A stretch of DNA of 64,000 nucleotides from Pusillimonas sp044464525. GTDB lineage: Bacteria; Pseudomonadota; Gammaproteobacteria; Burkholderiales; Burkholderiaceae_B. How positions within the stretch are numbered: position 1 is the first letter of the stretch; every line of letters begins with the position of its first letter. The stretch spans positions 186,001 to 250,000 of the forward strand of contig NZ_JBIQLE010000001.1 in the NCBI RefSeq assembly GCF_044464525.1, given 5' to 3'. This document shows positions 10,632 through 19,203 of this stretch, in pieces. Made by a program: the position numbers and the translations under genes. The notes below the pieces were generated by a model. It did no database searches. It was not told the DNA's origin and saw nothing but the letters and a program-made list of their open reading frames with translations.

Positions 10632-12385
10632 GCGTGCAACTCCTGGGAATTCTCTGGTTGATCGGGGGTTTCCGGTACCGCGAAGGGCAGGGTGAATCGG
10701 AAAATCGTACCACCTTCCGGGTTGGTGGAAGCCCAAAGACGGCCGTGATGTGACTCGATAATGGTTCGACAGATATTGAGCCCCATGCCCAGGCCTTCTG
10801 ATTTGGTGCTGTAGAAGGGCTCGAACAGGCGCTCGGGGTCGCGCAGCCCGTGGCCGCGGTCAATGACTGCAATCTCGATCAGCGGAAGCTGCTCAGTGAC
10901 CTTAACATGCAGCGTTCGATAGTCGCTGCTTTCCATGGCCTCGACCCCATTTTTCAGCAGGTTCAACAAGACCTGTTCGATGAGGATGGGGTCGGCCAGC
11001 ACGGTTGGGTCATCGGGCGGCAGCTCGCGTGCGATCTCGACCTGGCGCTTGCGGGCGTCAATGTCTGCGAAAGCAATGGCGTTGTCGAGGATGCGCGAGA
11101 TGGGCACGTTCTGGCGGCGTGGTTCGCTGCGTTTGACGAACTCGCGAATGCGACTGATGATTTTCCCGGCGCGCTCGGCCTGCGAGGCCGCTTTTTCAAG
11201 GGCCTCGAGCAATTGCTCGGGTCTGGGGTTGCCCGCCTTGAGCAGGGCTACCGCTCCCATGCTGTAGTTGCTGATGGCCGTAAGCGGCTGGTTCAGCTCG
11301 TGGGCCAGCGACGAGGCCATTTCACCCATGGTGGTCAGGCGGCTGGTGAGCTGGATTTTTTCTTGCTGCACGCGCGAGGCTTCTTCGTGGGTGCGGCGTT
11401 CGGTGATGTCTCGAGCCACCTGCAGGCGAACGCGCCGGCCGTCCGTCCAGGCCAGCATGCGGTGGTGGACTTCAAACCAGCGCTGCGCCGAGTTTGAAAA
11501 CGTCTCGACGGTTTCGTCGGTGAAGCGGCCCAGCCGGCCGCCCAGCAGTTCGGCGTGGCCATTGGACTGGGCGCCGAAGAAGCGCCGGTACGTGCGGTTG
11601 GCGAACAGCAGTTCAAGGCCCTCGGGCGTGTCGGCCACCACCGAGATGGCGTCATCCAGGCCTTCAAGCACGGTCATGAAGCGTTCGTGCGCGGCGGTGA
11701 GCGCTTCGCGGATTCGTTTGGGCTCGGTGATGTCGGTCATGGATGTCATCCAGCCGATTTGTTCGCCGTTGGGATCACGCAGCGGAGACACATACATGCG
11801 CGCCGTAAAGCGCGAACCGTCGCGTCGCTGCGCCTCGACCTCGAGCCCGCTGCTGGGTGTGCGCCCCGAAAGCAGCAGGTCGAGTGTTTCTTGGTGATAG
11901 GCGTGGCGGCCGGGAATCCAATACGGAAATGGCGTGGTGCGCCCGATGAGATCGGCCTCGTTCCAGCCTATCATGCGGCAAAAGGCCGGGTTGACATAGG
12001 CGATGCGCCCGTGCATGTCGAATACGCGCATGCCGGTGGACATGGAGTTTTCCATCGCGCGCCGGAAGCCGGTTTCTGCGATGAGGGCGGCCTCGGCCCG
12101 CGAGCGGAAGCGCGTGTAACGCCACAAGGCAAGCAGGCTGAGGATAATAAGGCAGGAAAGCGCCACCACCACCATCATGAGACGCTGCTGACGCGTTTCC
12201 TGGTCGATGGTAATGAACATGACGCTGTCGCTTTGCAGGCGCTGCAACCAGATAAAGGCGCCCATGACAAATAAGTACAGCACCAGCACGAGTACAGGCG
12301 TCAGCCAATACAGACCACGGCGCGCAACTTTTGCCTGGTCGTAGAACGTGGTCGGGATGAGGGACTTTCGGGAAGGGCTGGCCAT
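10628..12385 (-). CDS. Membrane-bound PAS sensor histidine kinase (FixL/DctB-like)
   Basis: A 585-residue kinase with two predicted membrane helices (about residues 27-47 and 69-88) separated by only about 20 residues, so there is almost no periplasmic sensor. Two PAS-like domains follow (about 105-225 and 235-335; the first ends in GWMTSMTDIT, the second in VARDITER). The HisKA domain carries the H-box around His362 (SLAHELNQPLTAISNYS), and the ATPase domain shows NLLKNGVEAM (N box), DRGHGL (G1) and GLGMGLNICRTI (G2). The signal is therefore probably sensed in the cytoplasm or membrane. It is the first gene of the four-gene minus-strand unit and diverges from aceE. Confidence 0.95.
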   Translation of the reverse strand: MASPSRKSLIPTTFYDQAKVARRGLYWLTPVLVLVLYLFVMGAFIWLQRLQSDSVMFITIDQETRQQRLMMVVVALSCLIILSLLALWRYTRFRSRAEAALIAETGFRRAMENSMSTGMRVFDMHGRIAYVNPAFCRMIGWNEADLIGRTTPFPYWIPGRHAYHQETLDLLLSGRTPSSGLEVEAQRRDGSRFTARMYVSPLRDPNGEQIGWMTSMTDITEPKRIREALTAAHERFMTVLEGLDDAISVVADTPEGLELLFANRTYRRFFGAQSNGHAELLGGRLGRFTDETVETFSNSAQRWFEVHHRMLAWTDGRRVRLQVARDITERRTHEEASRVQQEKIQLTSRLTTMGEMASSLAHELNQPLTAISNYSMGAVALLKAGNPRPEQLLEALEKAASQAERAGKIISRIREFVKRSEPRRQNVPISRILDNAIAFADIDARKRQVEIARELPPDDPTVLADPILIEQVLLNLLKNGVEAMESSDYRTLHVKVTEQLPLIEIAVIDRGHGLRDPERLFEPFYSTKSEGLGMGLNICRTIIESHHGRLWASTNPEGGTIFRFTLPFAVPETPDQPENSQELHA

Positions 12386-12491
12386 CGTGTGTCTATTTTA
12401 AACAATTAGGACAGCCCCTGGGCCAAAAAGGCCGCGATGCCCAAGGCGGGCACTGGCTGCCAGGGATCATTTTCTTCAGTTTCTTGTAATT

Positions 12492-12528
12492 ATTTCACAT
12501 TATAAAATCCTATGCCATAAAGTGAAAT
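12492..12528. promoter_or_regulatory. Inverted repeat, candidate operator of the aceE promoter
   Basis: Arms ATTTCACATTAT (12492-12503) and ATAAAGTGAAAT (12517-12528) are reverse complements with one mismatch, separated by 13 bp. The right arm ends 5 bp upstream of the proposed -35 box, a position suiting an activator. It does not resemble the E. coli PdhR site. Which protein binds is not determined; the response regulator encoded across the divergent region is one candidate. Confidence 0.5.
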
Positions 12529-12533
12529 TTTAC

Positions 12534-12562
12534 TTGCCCTTCTCATGGCACTTTCCTAGAAT
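12534..12562 (+). promoter_or_regulatory. Candidate sigma70 promoter of aceE-aceF-lpdA
   Basis: TTGCCC at 12534-12539 and TAGAAT at 12557-12562 are separated by 17 bp, upstream of aceE and just downstream of the inverted repeat. Both hexamers are imperfect and no transcript start is known, so this is a by-eye proposal. Confidence 0.4.
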
Positions 12563-12698
12563 GGATTGATCCGGCTGCCGTGTTCTGGGCTTCTCCTAAG
12601 ACAAGTGGCCGCCGCCCTCGCGCGGCGCGGACCTAATACGTGCTAAAACGAATCATCGTTCTTGGTTCGTGGTTTTTACTATCCTTATGGAGACATTC

Positions 12699-15410
12699 AT
12701 GTCCTCTATTGATCAAGCCGGTGCGTTGGCCACGGTCGCCAACGATGATCCAGAAGTCCAAGAGTGGCTCGAGGCGCTCGAAGCAGTACTCGAACACGAG
12801 GGGCCAGAGCGTGCGCATTTTCTGCTCGAACGTCTTGTTGATCTGGCGCGCCGTTCGGGCGCGAGGATCCCATTCTCGGCCAATACTGCTTACGTCAATA
12901 CCATCCCTCCGGGTCTTGAGGCTCCGCACCCGGGCAATCTGGCTCTCGAAGAGCGCCTTCGTTCCTACATACGCTGGAATGCAATGGCCATGGTGGTGAA
13001 GGCCAACAGCCATCAACCGGCCGACGGCGGCGACCTGGGCGGTCATATTGCTTCGTTCGCTTCGTTAGCCACGATGATAGGCTGCGGCCAGCATCATTTT
13101 TGGCGCGGCGAAACTGAAGATCACGGCGGCGACCTGATTTATTTCCAGGGGCATACCTCGCCCGGCATGTATGGGCGGGCCTACCTGGAAGGCCGCCTCA
13201 CTGAAGAGCAGCTCGATCATTTCCGCCAGGAAGTGGGAGGCAAGGGCCTGTCGTCGTATCCGCATCCCAAGTTGATGCCCGAGTTCTGGCAGTTTCCCAC
13301 CGTCTCCATGGGGCTTGGCCCCATCATGGCCATTTATCAGGCGCGCTTCCTTAAATACCTGCATGCCCGCGGCATCGCCGATACCAGCGATCGCAAGGTA
13401 TGGGTGTTCTGCGGCGACGGCGAGATGGACGAGCCCGAATCCTTGGGCGCCATCAGTCTGGCGTCGCGCGAAAAGCTCGACAACCTTATCTTCGTCGTCA
13501 ACTGCAACCTGCAGCGCCTTGACGGCCCGGTTCGCGGCAACGGCAAGATCATCCAAGAGCTCGAAGGCGATTTCCGTGGCAGCGGCTGGAACGTCATAAA
13601 GCTGATTTGGGGCGGCTATTGGGACCCTCTTCTGGCCCGCGACAAAGAGGGCATACTTCGCAAGATCATGGAAGAGTCCGTTGACGGCGAGTACCAGGCC
13701 TACAAAGCGCACGACGGGGCTTTTGTGCGCGAGCACTTCTTTGGCAAGCACCCCAAGCTGCTCGAGATGGTCAGCCGCATGAGCGACGAGGCGGTGTGGC
13801 GCCTTAATCGGGGCGGCCACGATCCGCACAAAGTGTATGCGGCCTTTCATGAGGCCGTGCACCACAAAGGCCAGCCAACCGTCATCCTGGCCAAGACCAT
13901 CAAGGGTTATGGCATGGGCCATGTGGGTCAGGCCAAAAACCCCACTCACCAGCAAAAGAAGCTCGACATGGACGCTGTGCGAGAGTTCCGCGACCGCTTC
14001 AACATCCCCATTCCCGACGACAAGCTTGAAGAGCTGCCGTATTTCAAGCCGGCCGAAGACTCGCTTGAAATGAAGTATCTGCACGAGCGGCGCAAGGCGC
14101 TCGGCGGCTATCTGCCCGCACGGCGCGCCTTGGCCGACGAGAAATTCAAGGCGCCCGAGCTTGAGGCTTTCAAGGCGGTGCTCGAGCCCACCTCAGAGGG
14201 CCGCGAAATTTCCACGACCCAGGCTTTCGTGCGGATCATCAACCAGATTCTGCGTGATAAAGAGCTTGGCCCCCGCGTTGTGCCTATTCTGGCGGATGAA
14301 TCGCGCACTTTCGGCATGGAAGGCCTGTTCCGCCAGATCGGTATCTATGCCCCTGAAGGCCAAAAGTACGTGCCGGTGGATAAAGACCAGGTCATGTACT
14401 ACAAAGAGACCCAAAACGGTCAGCTTCTGCAAGAGGGCATCAACGAGGCGGGTGCGTTCAGTTCCTGGATCGCCGCGGCCACCTCGTATTCCAGCAACAA
14501 CCGCATCATGATTCCGTTCTACATCTATTATTCGATGTTCGGATTCCAGCGGGTGGGCGACCTTGCCTGGGCCGCCGGCGACATGCAGGCCAGGGGTTTT
14601 CTGCTGGGCGGCACTGCCGGACGCACCACGCTCAATGGCGAGGGCTTGCAGCACGAAGACGGCCACAGCCATATCATGTCGGCGCTGATCCCCAATTGCG
14701 TATCCTACGATCCCACCTATGGGCATGAGCTGGCCGTCATCATCCAGGACGGCCTCAGGCGCATGATCGAAAATCAAGAGAACGTCTTCTACTACATTAC
14801 GGTGATGAACGAGAACTACGCTCATCCCGGCCTTACCAAGGGCGACGAAGAAGGCATCATCAAGGGCATGTACAAGTTGCGTTCGGCCGGCAAGGCCAAG
14901 AACAAGCTGCACGTGCAATTGATGGGTTCCGGCACCATATTGCGCGAGGTGCTTGCCGCCCAGGATCTGCTCGAAAAAGATTGGGGTGTCTCCTCCGACC
15001 TGTGGAGCGTGACCAGCTTTACCGAACTGCGCCGCGATGGTCTCGATTGCGAGCGTCATCGTCTGCTTAACCCGGATGATGCCAACCCGCCCGTGCCTTA
15101 CGTGACCCAAAAACTTCAGGACACCGCCGGCCCGGTCATCGTATCCACCGACTACGTCAAGCTGCTCGGCGACCAGATTCGTCCGTTCATGCCGGCCGGG
15201 CGCCGCCTGTCGGTGCTGGGCACCGACGGATTCGGCCGTTCCGACTTCCGCTACAGGCTGCGCGAGCATTTCGAGGTCGATCGTCACTTCGTCGTCCTGG
15301 CAGCCCTTCGCGCCTTGGCCGATGAGGGTGCGGTGCCGGTGGCCAAAGTGGCCGAGGCCATCAAAAAATACGGCATCGACCCCAACAAAGCCAACCCCCA
15401 TCACGCCTGA
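12699..15410 (+). CDS. aceE: Pyruvate dehydrogenase E1 component, homodimeric type
   Basis: A 903-residue ThDP enzyme that decarboxylates pyruvate and reductively acetylates the lipoyl groups of AceF. The ThDP/Mg motif starts at FCGDGEMDEPES and runs to VVNCNLQRLDGP; other AceE hallmarks are GLSSYPHPKLMPEFWQFPTV, IKGYGMGHVGQAKNPTHQ and the LQHEDGHSH loop. The start is set at ATG 12699, because GGAGA (12689-12693) precedes it and the protein then begins MSSIDQAG; an in-frame GTG at 12669 would add 10 residues without a better ribosome site. It is the first gene of aceE-aceF-lpdA, 14 bp before aceF. Confidence 0.97.
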   Translation: MSSIDQAGALATVANDDPEVQEWLEALEAVLEHEGPERAHFLLERLVDLARRSGARIPFSANTAYVNTIPPGLEAPHPGNLALEERLRSYIRWNAMAMVVKANSHQPADGGDLGGHIASFASLATMIGCGQHHFWRGETEDHGGDLIYFQGHTSPGMYGRAYLEGRLTEEQLDHFRQEVGGKGLSSYPHPKLMPEFWQFPTVSMGLGPIMAIYQARFLKYLHARGIADTSDRKVWVFCGDGEMDEPESLGAISLASREKLDNLIFVVNCNLQRLDGPVRGNGKIIQELEGDFRGSGWNVIKLIWGGYWDPLLARDKEGILRKIMEESVDGEYQAYKAHDGAFVREHFFGKHPKLLEMVSRMSDEAVWRLNRGGHDPHKVYAAFHEAVHHKGQPTVILAKTIKGYGMGHVGQAKNPTHQQKKLDMDAVREFRDRFNIPIPDDKLEELPYFKPAEDSLEMKYLHERRKALGGYLPARRALADEKFKAPELEAFKAVLEPTSEGREISTTQAFVRIINQILRDKELGPRVVPILADESRTFGMEGLFRQIGIYAPEGQKYVPVDKDQVMYYKETQNGQLLQEGINEAGAFSSWIAAATSYSSNNRIMIPFYIYYSMFGFQRVGDLAWAAGDMQARGFLLGGTAGRTTLNGEGLQHEDGHSHIMSALIPNCVSYDPTYGHELAVIIQDGLRRMIENQENVFYYITVMNENYAHPGLTKGDEEGIIKGMYKLRSAGKAKNKLHVQLMGSGTILREVLAAQDLLEKDWGVSSDLWSVTSFTELRRDGLDCERHRLLNPDDANPPVPYVTQKLQDTAGPVIVSTDYVKLLGDQIRPFMPAGRRLSVLGTDGFGRSDFRYRLREHFEVDRHFVVLAALRALADEGAVPVAKVAEAIKKYGIDPNKANPHHA

Positions 15411-15424
15411 CGGAGACAGACGCA

Positions 15425-17143
15425 ATGAGCCATCTAGAGATCAAGATACCGGACATCGGCGATGTCTCCGAGGTCGACGTCATTGAGGTGCTGGTCGCCG
15501 AGGGCGATACGGTGCAAGCTGAGCAAAGCCTGATCACGGTCGAATCCGACAAGGCCTCGATGGAAATACCGTCGCCGGCCGCCGGCACGATAAAGTCGGT
15601 CAAGGTCAGTGTGGGCGACAAAGTGCGCGAGGGGTCGGTCATACTCGAGCTTGAAGAGGCCGAGGTCGGCCAGGCGGCCGGCACAGAGCCGCCCAAAGCC
15701 GCCGATGCGCCGCCGGCCAAGAGCGAAAGCGCTGAATCACCGGCCTCAAGCCAGGCCGCAGCCGCCAAGCCCGCAGCGTCGGGCAGTTCCGGAGGCGGCA
15801 AACCGGTTTCGGTGGTGGTGCCCGATATCGGCGATTTCAAAGACGTCGAGGTCATCGAAGTATTGGTTGCCGAGGGCGACACCGTTGAAGCCGAGCAAAG
15901 CCTGATCACCGTCGAATCCGACAAGGCCTCGATGGAAATCCCATCGTCTCATGCGGGCGTGGTCAAGCGGGTAGGGGTCAAGGTGGGCGATAAAGTGGCG
16001 CAAGGCGCCGAGATTCTGGTGCTCGAGCCCACATCAGGGCAGGACGAAGCGCCTGCCGCCGCACCGGCCGAGGCAAAGCAGGCCGAAGCAGAACAAACCA
16101 AAGCACAGCAGCCGGAAGAACAGCCCGAAACACGTTCCGCCCCTGTGGTAGAGGGCGAAGCAGGAGCCATGGCGTCCAAGCCTGTAGAGCGCAGCTCGCC
16201 CACCCAGGCCTACGTGCAAGACACGCCGCTTAATAAATTGCCTTATGCCTCGCCCTCGGTGCGCAAGTTTGCGCGCGAGCTTGGCGTCGATCTTACGCGA
16301 GTCAAGGGCAGCGCCGACAAGGGCCGTATCACGTTCGATGATGTGCGCGATTTCGTCAAGCAGTCTCTGTCTTCGGGAAGCCCTCAGGGGGCCGCGCCGG
16401 CGGGTGGCGGGCTGTCGGTCATCGATTGGCCCAAGGTCGATTTTTCGAAGTTTGGTCCCATCGAAGCCAAGCCGCTTTCGCGCATCAAGAAAATTTCAGG
16501 CGCAAACCTGCATCGCAATTGGGTAATGATTCCGCACGTTACCAATAACGACCAGGCCGACATTACCGAACTTGAGGCCTTGCGTGTTGCGCTCAACAAA
16601 GAAAACCAGAAAGCCGGCATCAAGGTCACGATGCTGGCTTTCCTGATCAAGGCCGTAGTGGCGGCGCTCAAGAAATTCCCCGAATTCAATGCTTCACTGG
16701 ATGGCGACGATCTGGTCTATAAGCAGTACTACCATATCGGCTTTGCTGCCGATACGCCCAACGGGCTGGTGGTGCCGGTGATACGCGACGCCGATAAAAA
16801 GGGTGTGTTGGAACTTGCCACCGAGACGTCCGAGCTTGCCGCCAAGGCACGCGACGGCAAGCTTTCGCCCGCACAGATGCAGGGAGGGTGCTTCTCTATT
16901 TCTTCGTTGGGCGGTATAGGCGGCACCTCTTTCACCCCCATTATCAACGCCCCTGAAGTGGCAATTTTGGGTGTCTCGCGGTCCAGCCACACGCCGGTGT
17001 GGGATGGCCAGGCCTTTCAGCCTCGCCTGATGCTGCCGCTGTCTTTGTCGTACGACCATCGTGTCATCGATGGCGCTGCAGCGGCTCGCTTCAACGCCTA
17101 TTTGGCCTCCTTGCTGGCCGATTTTCGCCGCATTGCACTATAA
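15425..17143 (+). CDS. aceF: Pyruvate dehydrogenase E2, dihydrolipoyllysine acetyltransferase with two lipoyl domains
   Basis: A 572-residue core subunit that transfers the acetyl group to CoA. Two N-terminal lipoyl domains carry the lipoylated Lys in identical ESDKASMEIP motifs (Lys43 and Lys167), each followed by an Ala/Pro/Glu-rich flexible linker. An E3/E1-binding domain follows at about 275-312 (YASPSVRKFARELGVDL ... GRITFDDV), then the catalytic domain ending with the active-site segment SYDHRVIDGAAAARF (His545, Asp549). The two lipoyl domains are nearly identical also at DNA level, indicating recent duplication or gene conversion. Gaps of 14 bp to aceE and 9 bp to lpdA indicate one transcript. 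Confidence 0.97.
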   Translation: MSHLEIKIPDIGDVSEVDVIEVLVAEGDTVQAEQSLITVESDKASMEIPSPAAGTIKSVKVSVGDKVREGSVILELEEAEVGQAAGTEPPKAADAPPAKSESAESPASSQAAAAKPAASGSSGGGKPVSVVVPDIGDFKDVEVIEVLVAEGDTVEAEQSLITVESDKASMEIPSSHAGVVKRVGVKVGDKVAQGAEILVLEPTSGQDEAPAAAPAEAKQAEAEQTKAQQPEEQPETRSAPVVEGEAGAMASKPVERSSPTQAYVQDTPLNKLPYASPSVRKFARELGVDLTRVKGSADKGRITFDDVRDFVKQSLSSGSPQGAAPAGGGLSVIDWPKVDFSKFGPIEAKPLSRIKKISGANLHRNWVMIPHVTNNDQADITELEALRVALNKENQKAGIKVTMLAFLIKAVVAALKKFPEFNASLDGDDLVYKQYYHIGFAADTPNGLVVPVIRDADKKGVLELATETSELAAKARDGKLSPAQMQGGCFSISSLGGIGGTSFTPIINAPEVAILGVSRSSHTPVWDGQAFQPRLMLPLSLSYDHRVIDGAAAARFNAYLASLLADFRRIAL

Positions 17144-17152
17144 GGGTCGCTC

Positions 17153-19063
17153 ATGAGCACGACAGAACTCAAAGTGCCGGATATCGGCGATATCGACAAG
17201 GTTGACGTCATCGAGGTGCTGGTGGCCGTTGGCGATAGCATTGAGGCCGAACAAAGCCTGGTCACCCTCGAGTCCGACAAAGCCTCCATGGAGATTCCAG
17301 CCGAGCACGGCGGCGTGGTGGCCGAAGTGCTGGTCAAAGTGGGCGATAAAGTCGCCCAGGGCGATACGCTGGTGCGAATCGAAGCGAAGGCTGAGGCCGC
17401 GGCTTCTGACTCTTCCGGCGCCGACAAGGCGGTTGCGGCGTCTAGCGACGATGCCTCGAGCTCTGCGCAAGCCGAGCCTGACAGCGCGGCGCAATCGGGA
17501 GGTGCAGGCGAAACAAGCCAGGACGACTCAAGCCCGGACGACTCAAGCCGGGACAAATCAAGCCGGGACGACTCAAGCCGGGACGAAGCGGCGCCGCCGG
17601 CCGAGCGCGCGGCGCCGGCGCCACAGGCCGCCGCCTATTCGGGTTCGGCAGACGAAGAGTATGACGTGGTGGTGTTGGGTGCCGGGCCCGGCGGCTATTC
17701 CGCTGCTTTTCGCGCCGCCGATCTCGGACTGAAGGTAGCCCTGGTAGAGCGCTATTCAACCTTGGGCGGGGTTTGCCTTAACGTGGGCTGCATTCCATCC
17801 AAGGCCCTGCTGCATACTGTAGGGGTGGCCGAAGCGGCGCAATCGCTGGCCAAGCACGGCATATCCTTTGGCGCACCCTCTATCGACCTTGACGCGCTGC
17901 GTGCGTATAAGGATGGTGTCATCGGCAAGCTTACGGGCGGCCTGGCAGGCATGGCCAAGATGCGCAAGGTGTCGGTGCTTACCGGGGTAGGGCGCTTCGT
18001 CGACTCGCATCATATCTCGGTGCAGGCCGAGGGCAGTGCGGCGAGCACAGTCAAGTTCGGCTCGGCCATCATCGCGGCCGGCAGCCAGTCGGTGAAGCTG
18101 CCTTTCCTGCCCGAGGACAAGCGCATCGTCGACTCTACCGGTGCGCTTGAACTGGCATCCATCCCGCAGAAAATGCTGATTATCGGCGGCGGCATCATCG
18201 GCCTTGAAATGGGCACGGTCTACTCGGCGCTGGGTTCGCGTCTCGACGTCGTCGAGATGCAAGGCGGGCTGATGCTGGGCGCTGACCGCGACTTGGTCAA
18301 GGTCTGGCACAAGATGAACGACAAACGTTTTGATCGCATCATGCTCGACACAAAGACCGTGTCGGCCGAAGCGAAGGACGACGGCATCTGGGTTACGTTC
18401 GAAGGCGCCAATGCACCGTCCGAGCCGCAGCGCTACGATCTTGTCTTGCAGGCGGTGGGGCGCACCCCCAATGGCAGGAATATCGACGCCGACAAGGCCG
18501 GGATTCAGGTTACCGATCGCGGCTTCATTGATGTCGACTCGCAAATGTGCACGAATGTGCGGCATATTTTCGCCATCGGCGACATCGTGGGCCAGCCCAT
18601 GCTTGCCCATAAGGCGGTACATGAAGGGCATGTTGCAGCCGAAGCCGCAGCCGGGCAGAAAAGCCATTTCGATGCGCGTGTGATTCCATCGGTGGCCTAC
18701 ACCGATCCCGAACTGGCCTGGGTGGGCCTTACCGAGGAAGAGGCGAAAGCCCAGGGCATCAAGGTCGAAAAAGGGCTGTTCCCATGGGCGGCCTCGGGGC
18801 GCGCCATCGCCAACGGCCGCGACGAAGGTTTTACCAAGCTGCTCTTCGATGCTGAAACGCATCGCATCGTCGGAGGTGGTATCGTAGGAACCCATGCCGG
18901 CGACCTGATCGGTGAAGTTGCCCTGGCCATCGAGATGAACGCCGACGCGGTGGATATCGGCAAGACCATCCATCCCCATCCCACGTTGGGCGAATCCATC
19001 GGTATGGCTGCCGAGGCCTTCGAGGGCGTATGTACCGATTTGCCGCCCGTGCGGCGCAAGTAA
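17153..19063 (+). CDS. lpdA: Dihydrolipoyl dehydrogenase (E3) with an N-terminal lipoyl domain
   Basis: A 636-residue E3 subunit that reoxidises dihydrolipoamide with FAD and NAD. Unlike the usual ~470-residue Lpd, it begins with a complete lipoyl domain (residues 1-77, lipoyl Lys43 in ESDKASMEIP). An acidic Asp/Ser/Arg linker (about 80-165) follows, then the reductase: FAD motif GAGPGG, redox pair Cys208-x4-Cys213 (CLNVGC), NAD motif IIGGGIIGLEMG, and the active-site HPHPTLGES (His607, His609, Glu614). This architecture is known from neisserial and other betaproteobacterial complexes. Part of the linker is encoded by 15-bp tandem repeats at 17522-17581. A strong terminator follows at 19091-19157. 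Confidence 0.97.
   Translation: MSTTELKVPDIGDIDKVDVIEVLVAVGDSIEAEQSLVTLESDKASMEIPAEHGGVVAEVLVKVGDKVAQGDTLVRIEAKAEAAASDSSGADKAVAASSDDASSSAQAEPDSAAQSGGAGETSQDDSSPDDSSRDKSSRDDSSRDEAAPPAERAAPAPQAAAYSGSADEEYDVVVLGAGPGGYSAAFRAADLGLKVALVERYSTLGGVCLNVGCIPSKALLHTVGVAEAAQSLAKHGISFGAPSIDLDALRAYKDGVIGKLTGGLAGMAKMRKVSVLTGVGRFVDSHHISVQAEGSAASTVKFGSAIIAAGSQSVKLPFLPEDKRIVDSTGALELASIPQKMLIIGGGIIGLEMGTVYSALGSRLDVVEMQGGLMLGADRDLVKVWHKMNDKRFDRIMLDTKTVSAEAKDDGIWVTFEGANAPSEPQRYDLVLQAVGRTPNGRNIDADKAGIQVTDRGFIDVDSQMCTNVRHIFAIGDIVGQPMLAHKAVHEGHVAAEAAAGQKSHFDARVIPSVAYTDPELAWVGLTEEEAKAQGIKVEKGLFPWAASGRAIANGRDEGFTKLLFDAETHRIVGGGIVGTHAGDLIGEVALAIEMNADAVDIGKTIHPHPTLGESIGMAAEAFEGVCTDLPPVRRK
17522..17581 (+). repeat. Four 15-bp tandem repeats inside the lpdA linker
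   Basis: Four consecutive copies of a GACGACTCAAGCCGG-like unit encode DDSSP, DDSSR, DKSSR, DDSSR. They lie in the flexible linker between lipoyl and FAD domains, where a change of copy number keeps the reading frame. The array is likely to be length-variable between strains. Confidence 0.85.
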
Positions 19064-19090
19064 AAGCGCTTCACGCGCTGTAGCTTCACG

Positions 19091-19157
19091 GCCGGCGTCC
19101 GCAGTATGCTGTCTGGTTTGCATGCCGGACAACAAGCATGCTGGACGCCGGCTTTTT
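19091..19157 (+). terminator. Rho-independent terminator of the pyruvate dehydrogenase operon
   Basis: Arms GCCGGCGTCC (19091-19100) and GGACGCCGGC (19143-19152) pair perfectly. Inner pairing (AGTATGCT with AGCATGCT, GTCTGG with CCGGAC) lengthens the stem, and TTTTT follows at 19153-19157. It ends before folC, whose start is at 19204. Confidence 0.85.
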
Positions 19158-19203
19158 GCCGTCTTGTTCCGTCAAGACTTTGTTCCACCTCATTGTTTTA
19201 ATC

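Larger units (their letters stand above)
12386..12698. promoter_or_regulatory. Divergent regulatory region between sensor kinase and aceE (313 bp, no gene)
   Basis: An A/T-richer stretch than its flanks. It holds an inverted repeat at 12492-12528 and a candidate sigma70 promoter for aceE at 12534-12562, annotated separately. The remaining approximately 135 bp up to aceE would be an untranslated leader; I saw no convincing small ORF or terminator in it. No clear promoter for the kinase operon was identified. Confidence 0.7.

Noticed and set aside
14193..15425. 410-codon open frame antisense to aceE
   Set aside because: A GC-rich codon shadow with His/Gln-rich composition and no family features; aceE is clear.
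17756..19135. 459-codon open frame antisense to lpdA
   Set aside because: It lies opposite the well-defined E3 domain, without start-site support; composition is typical of a shadow frame.
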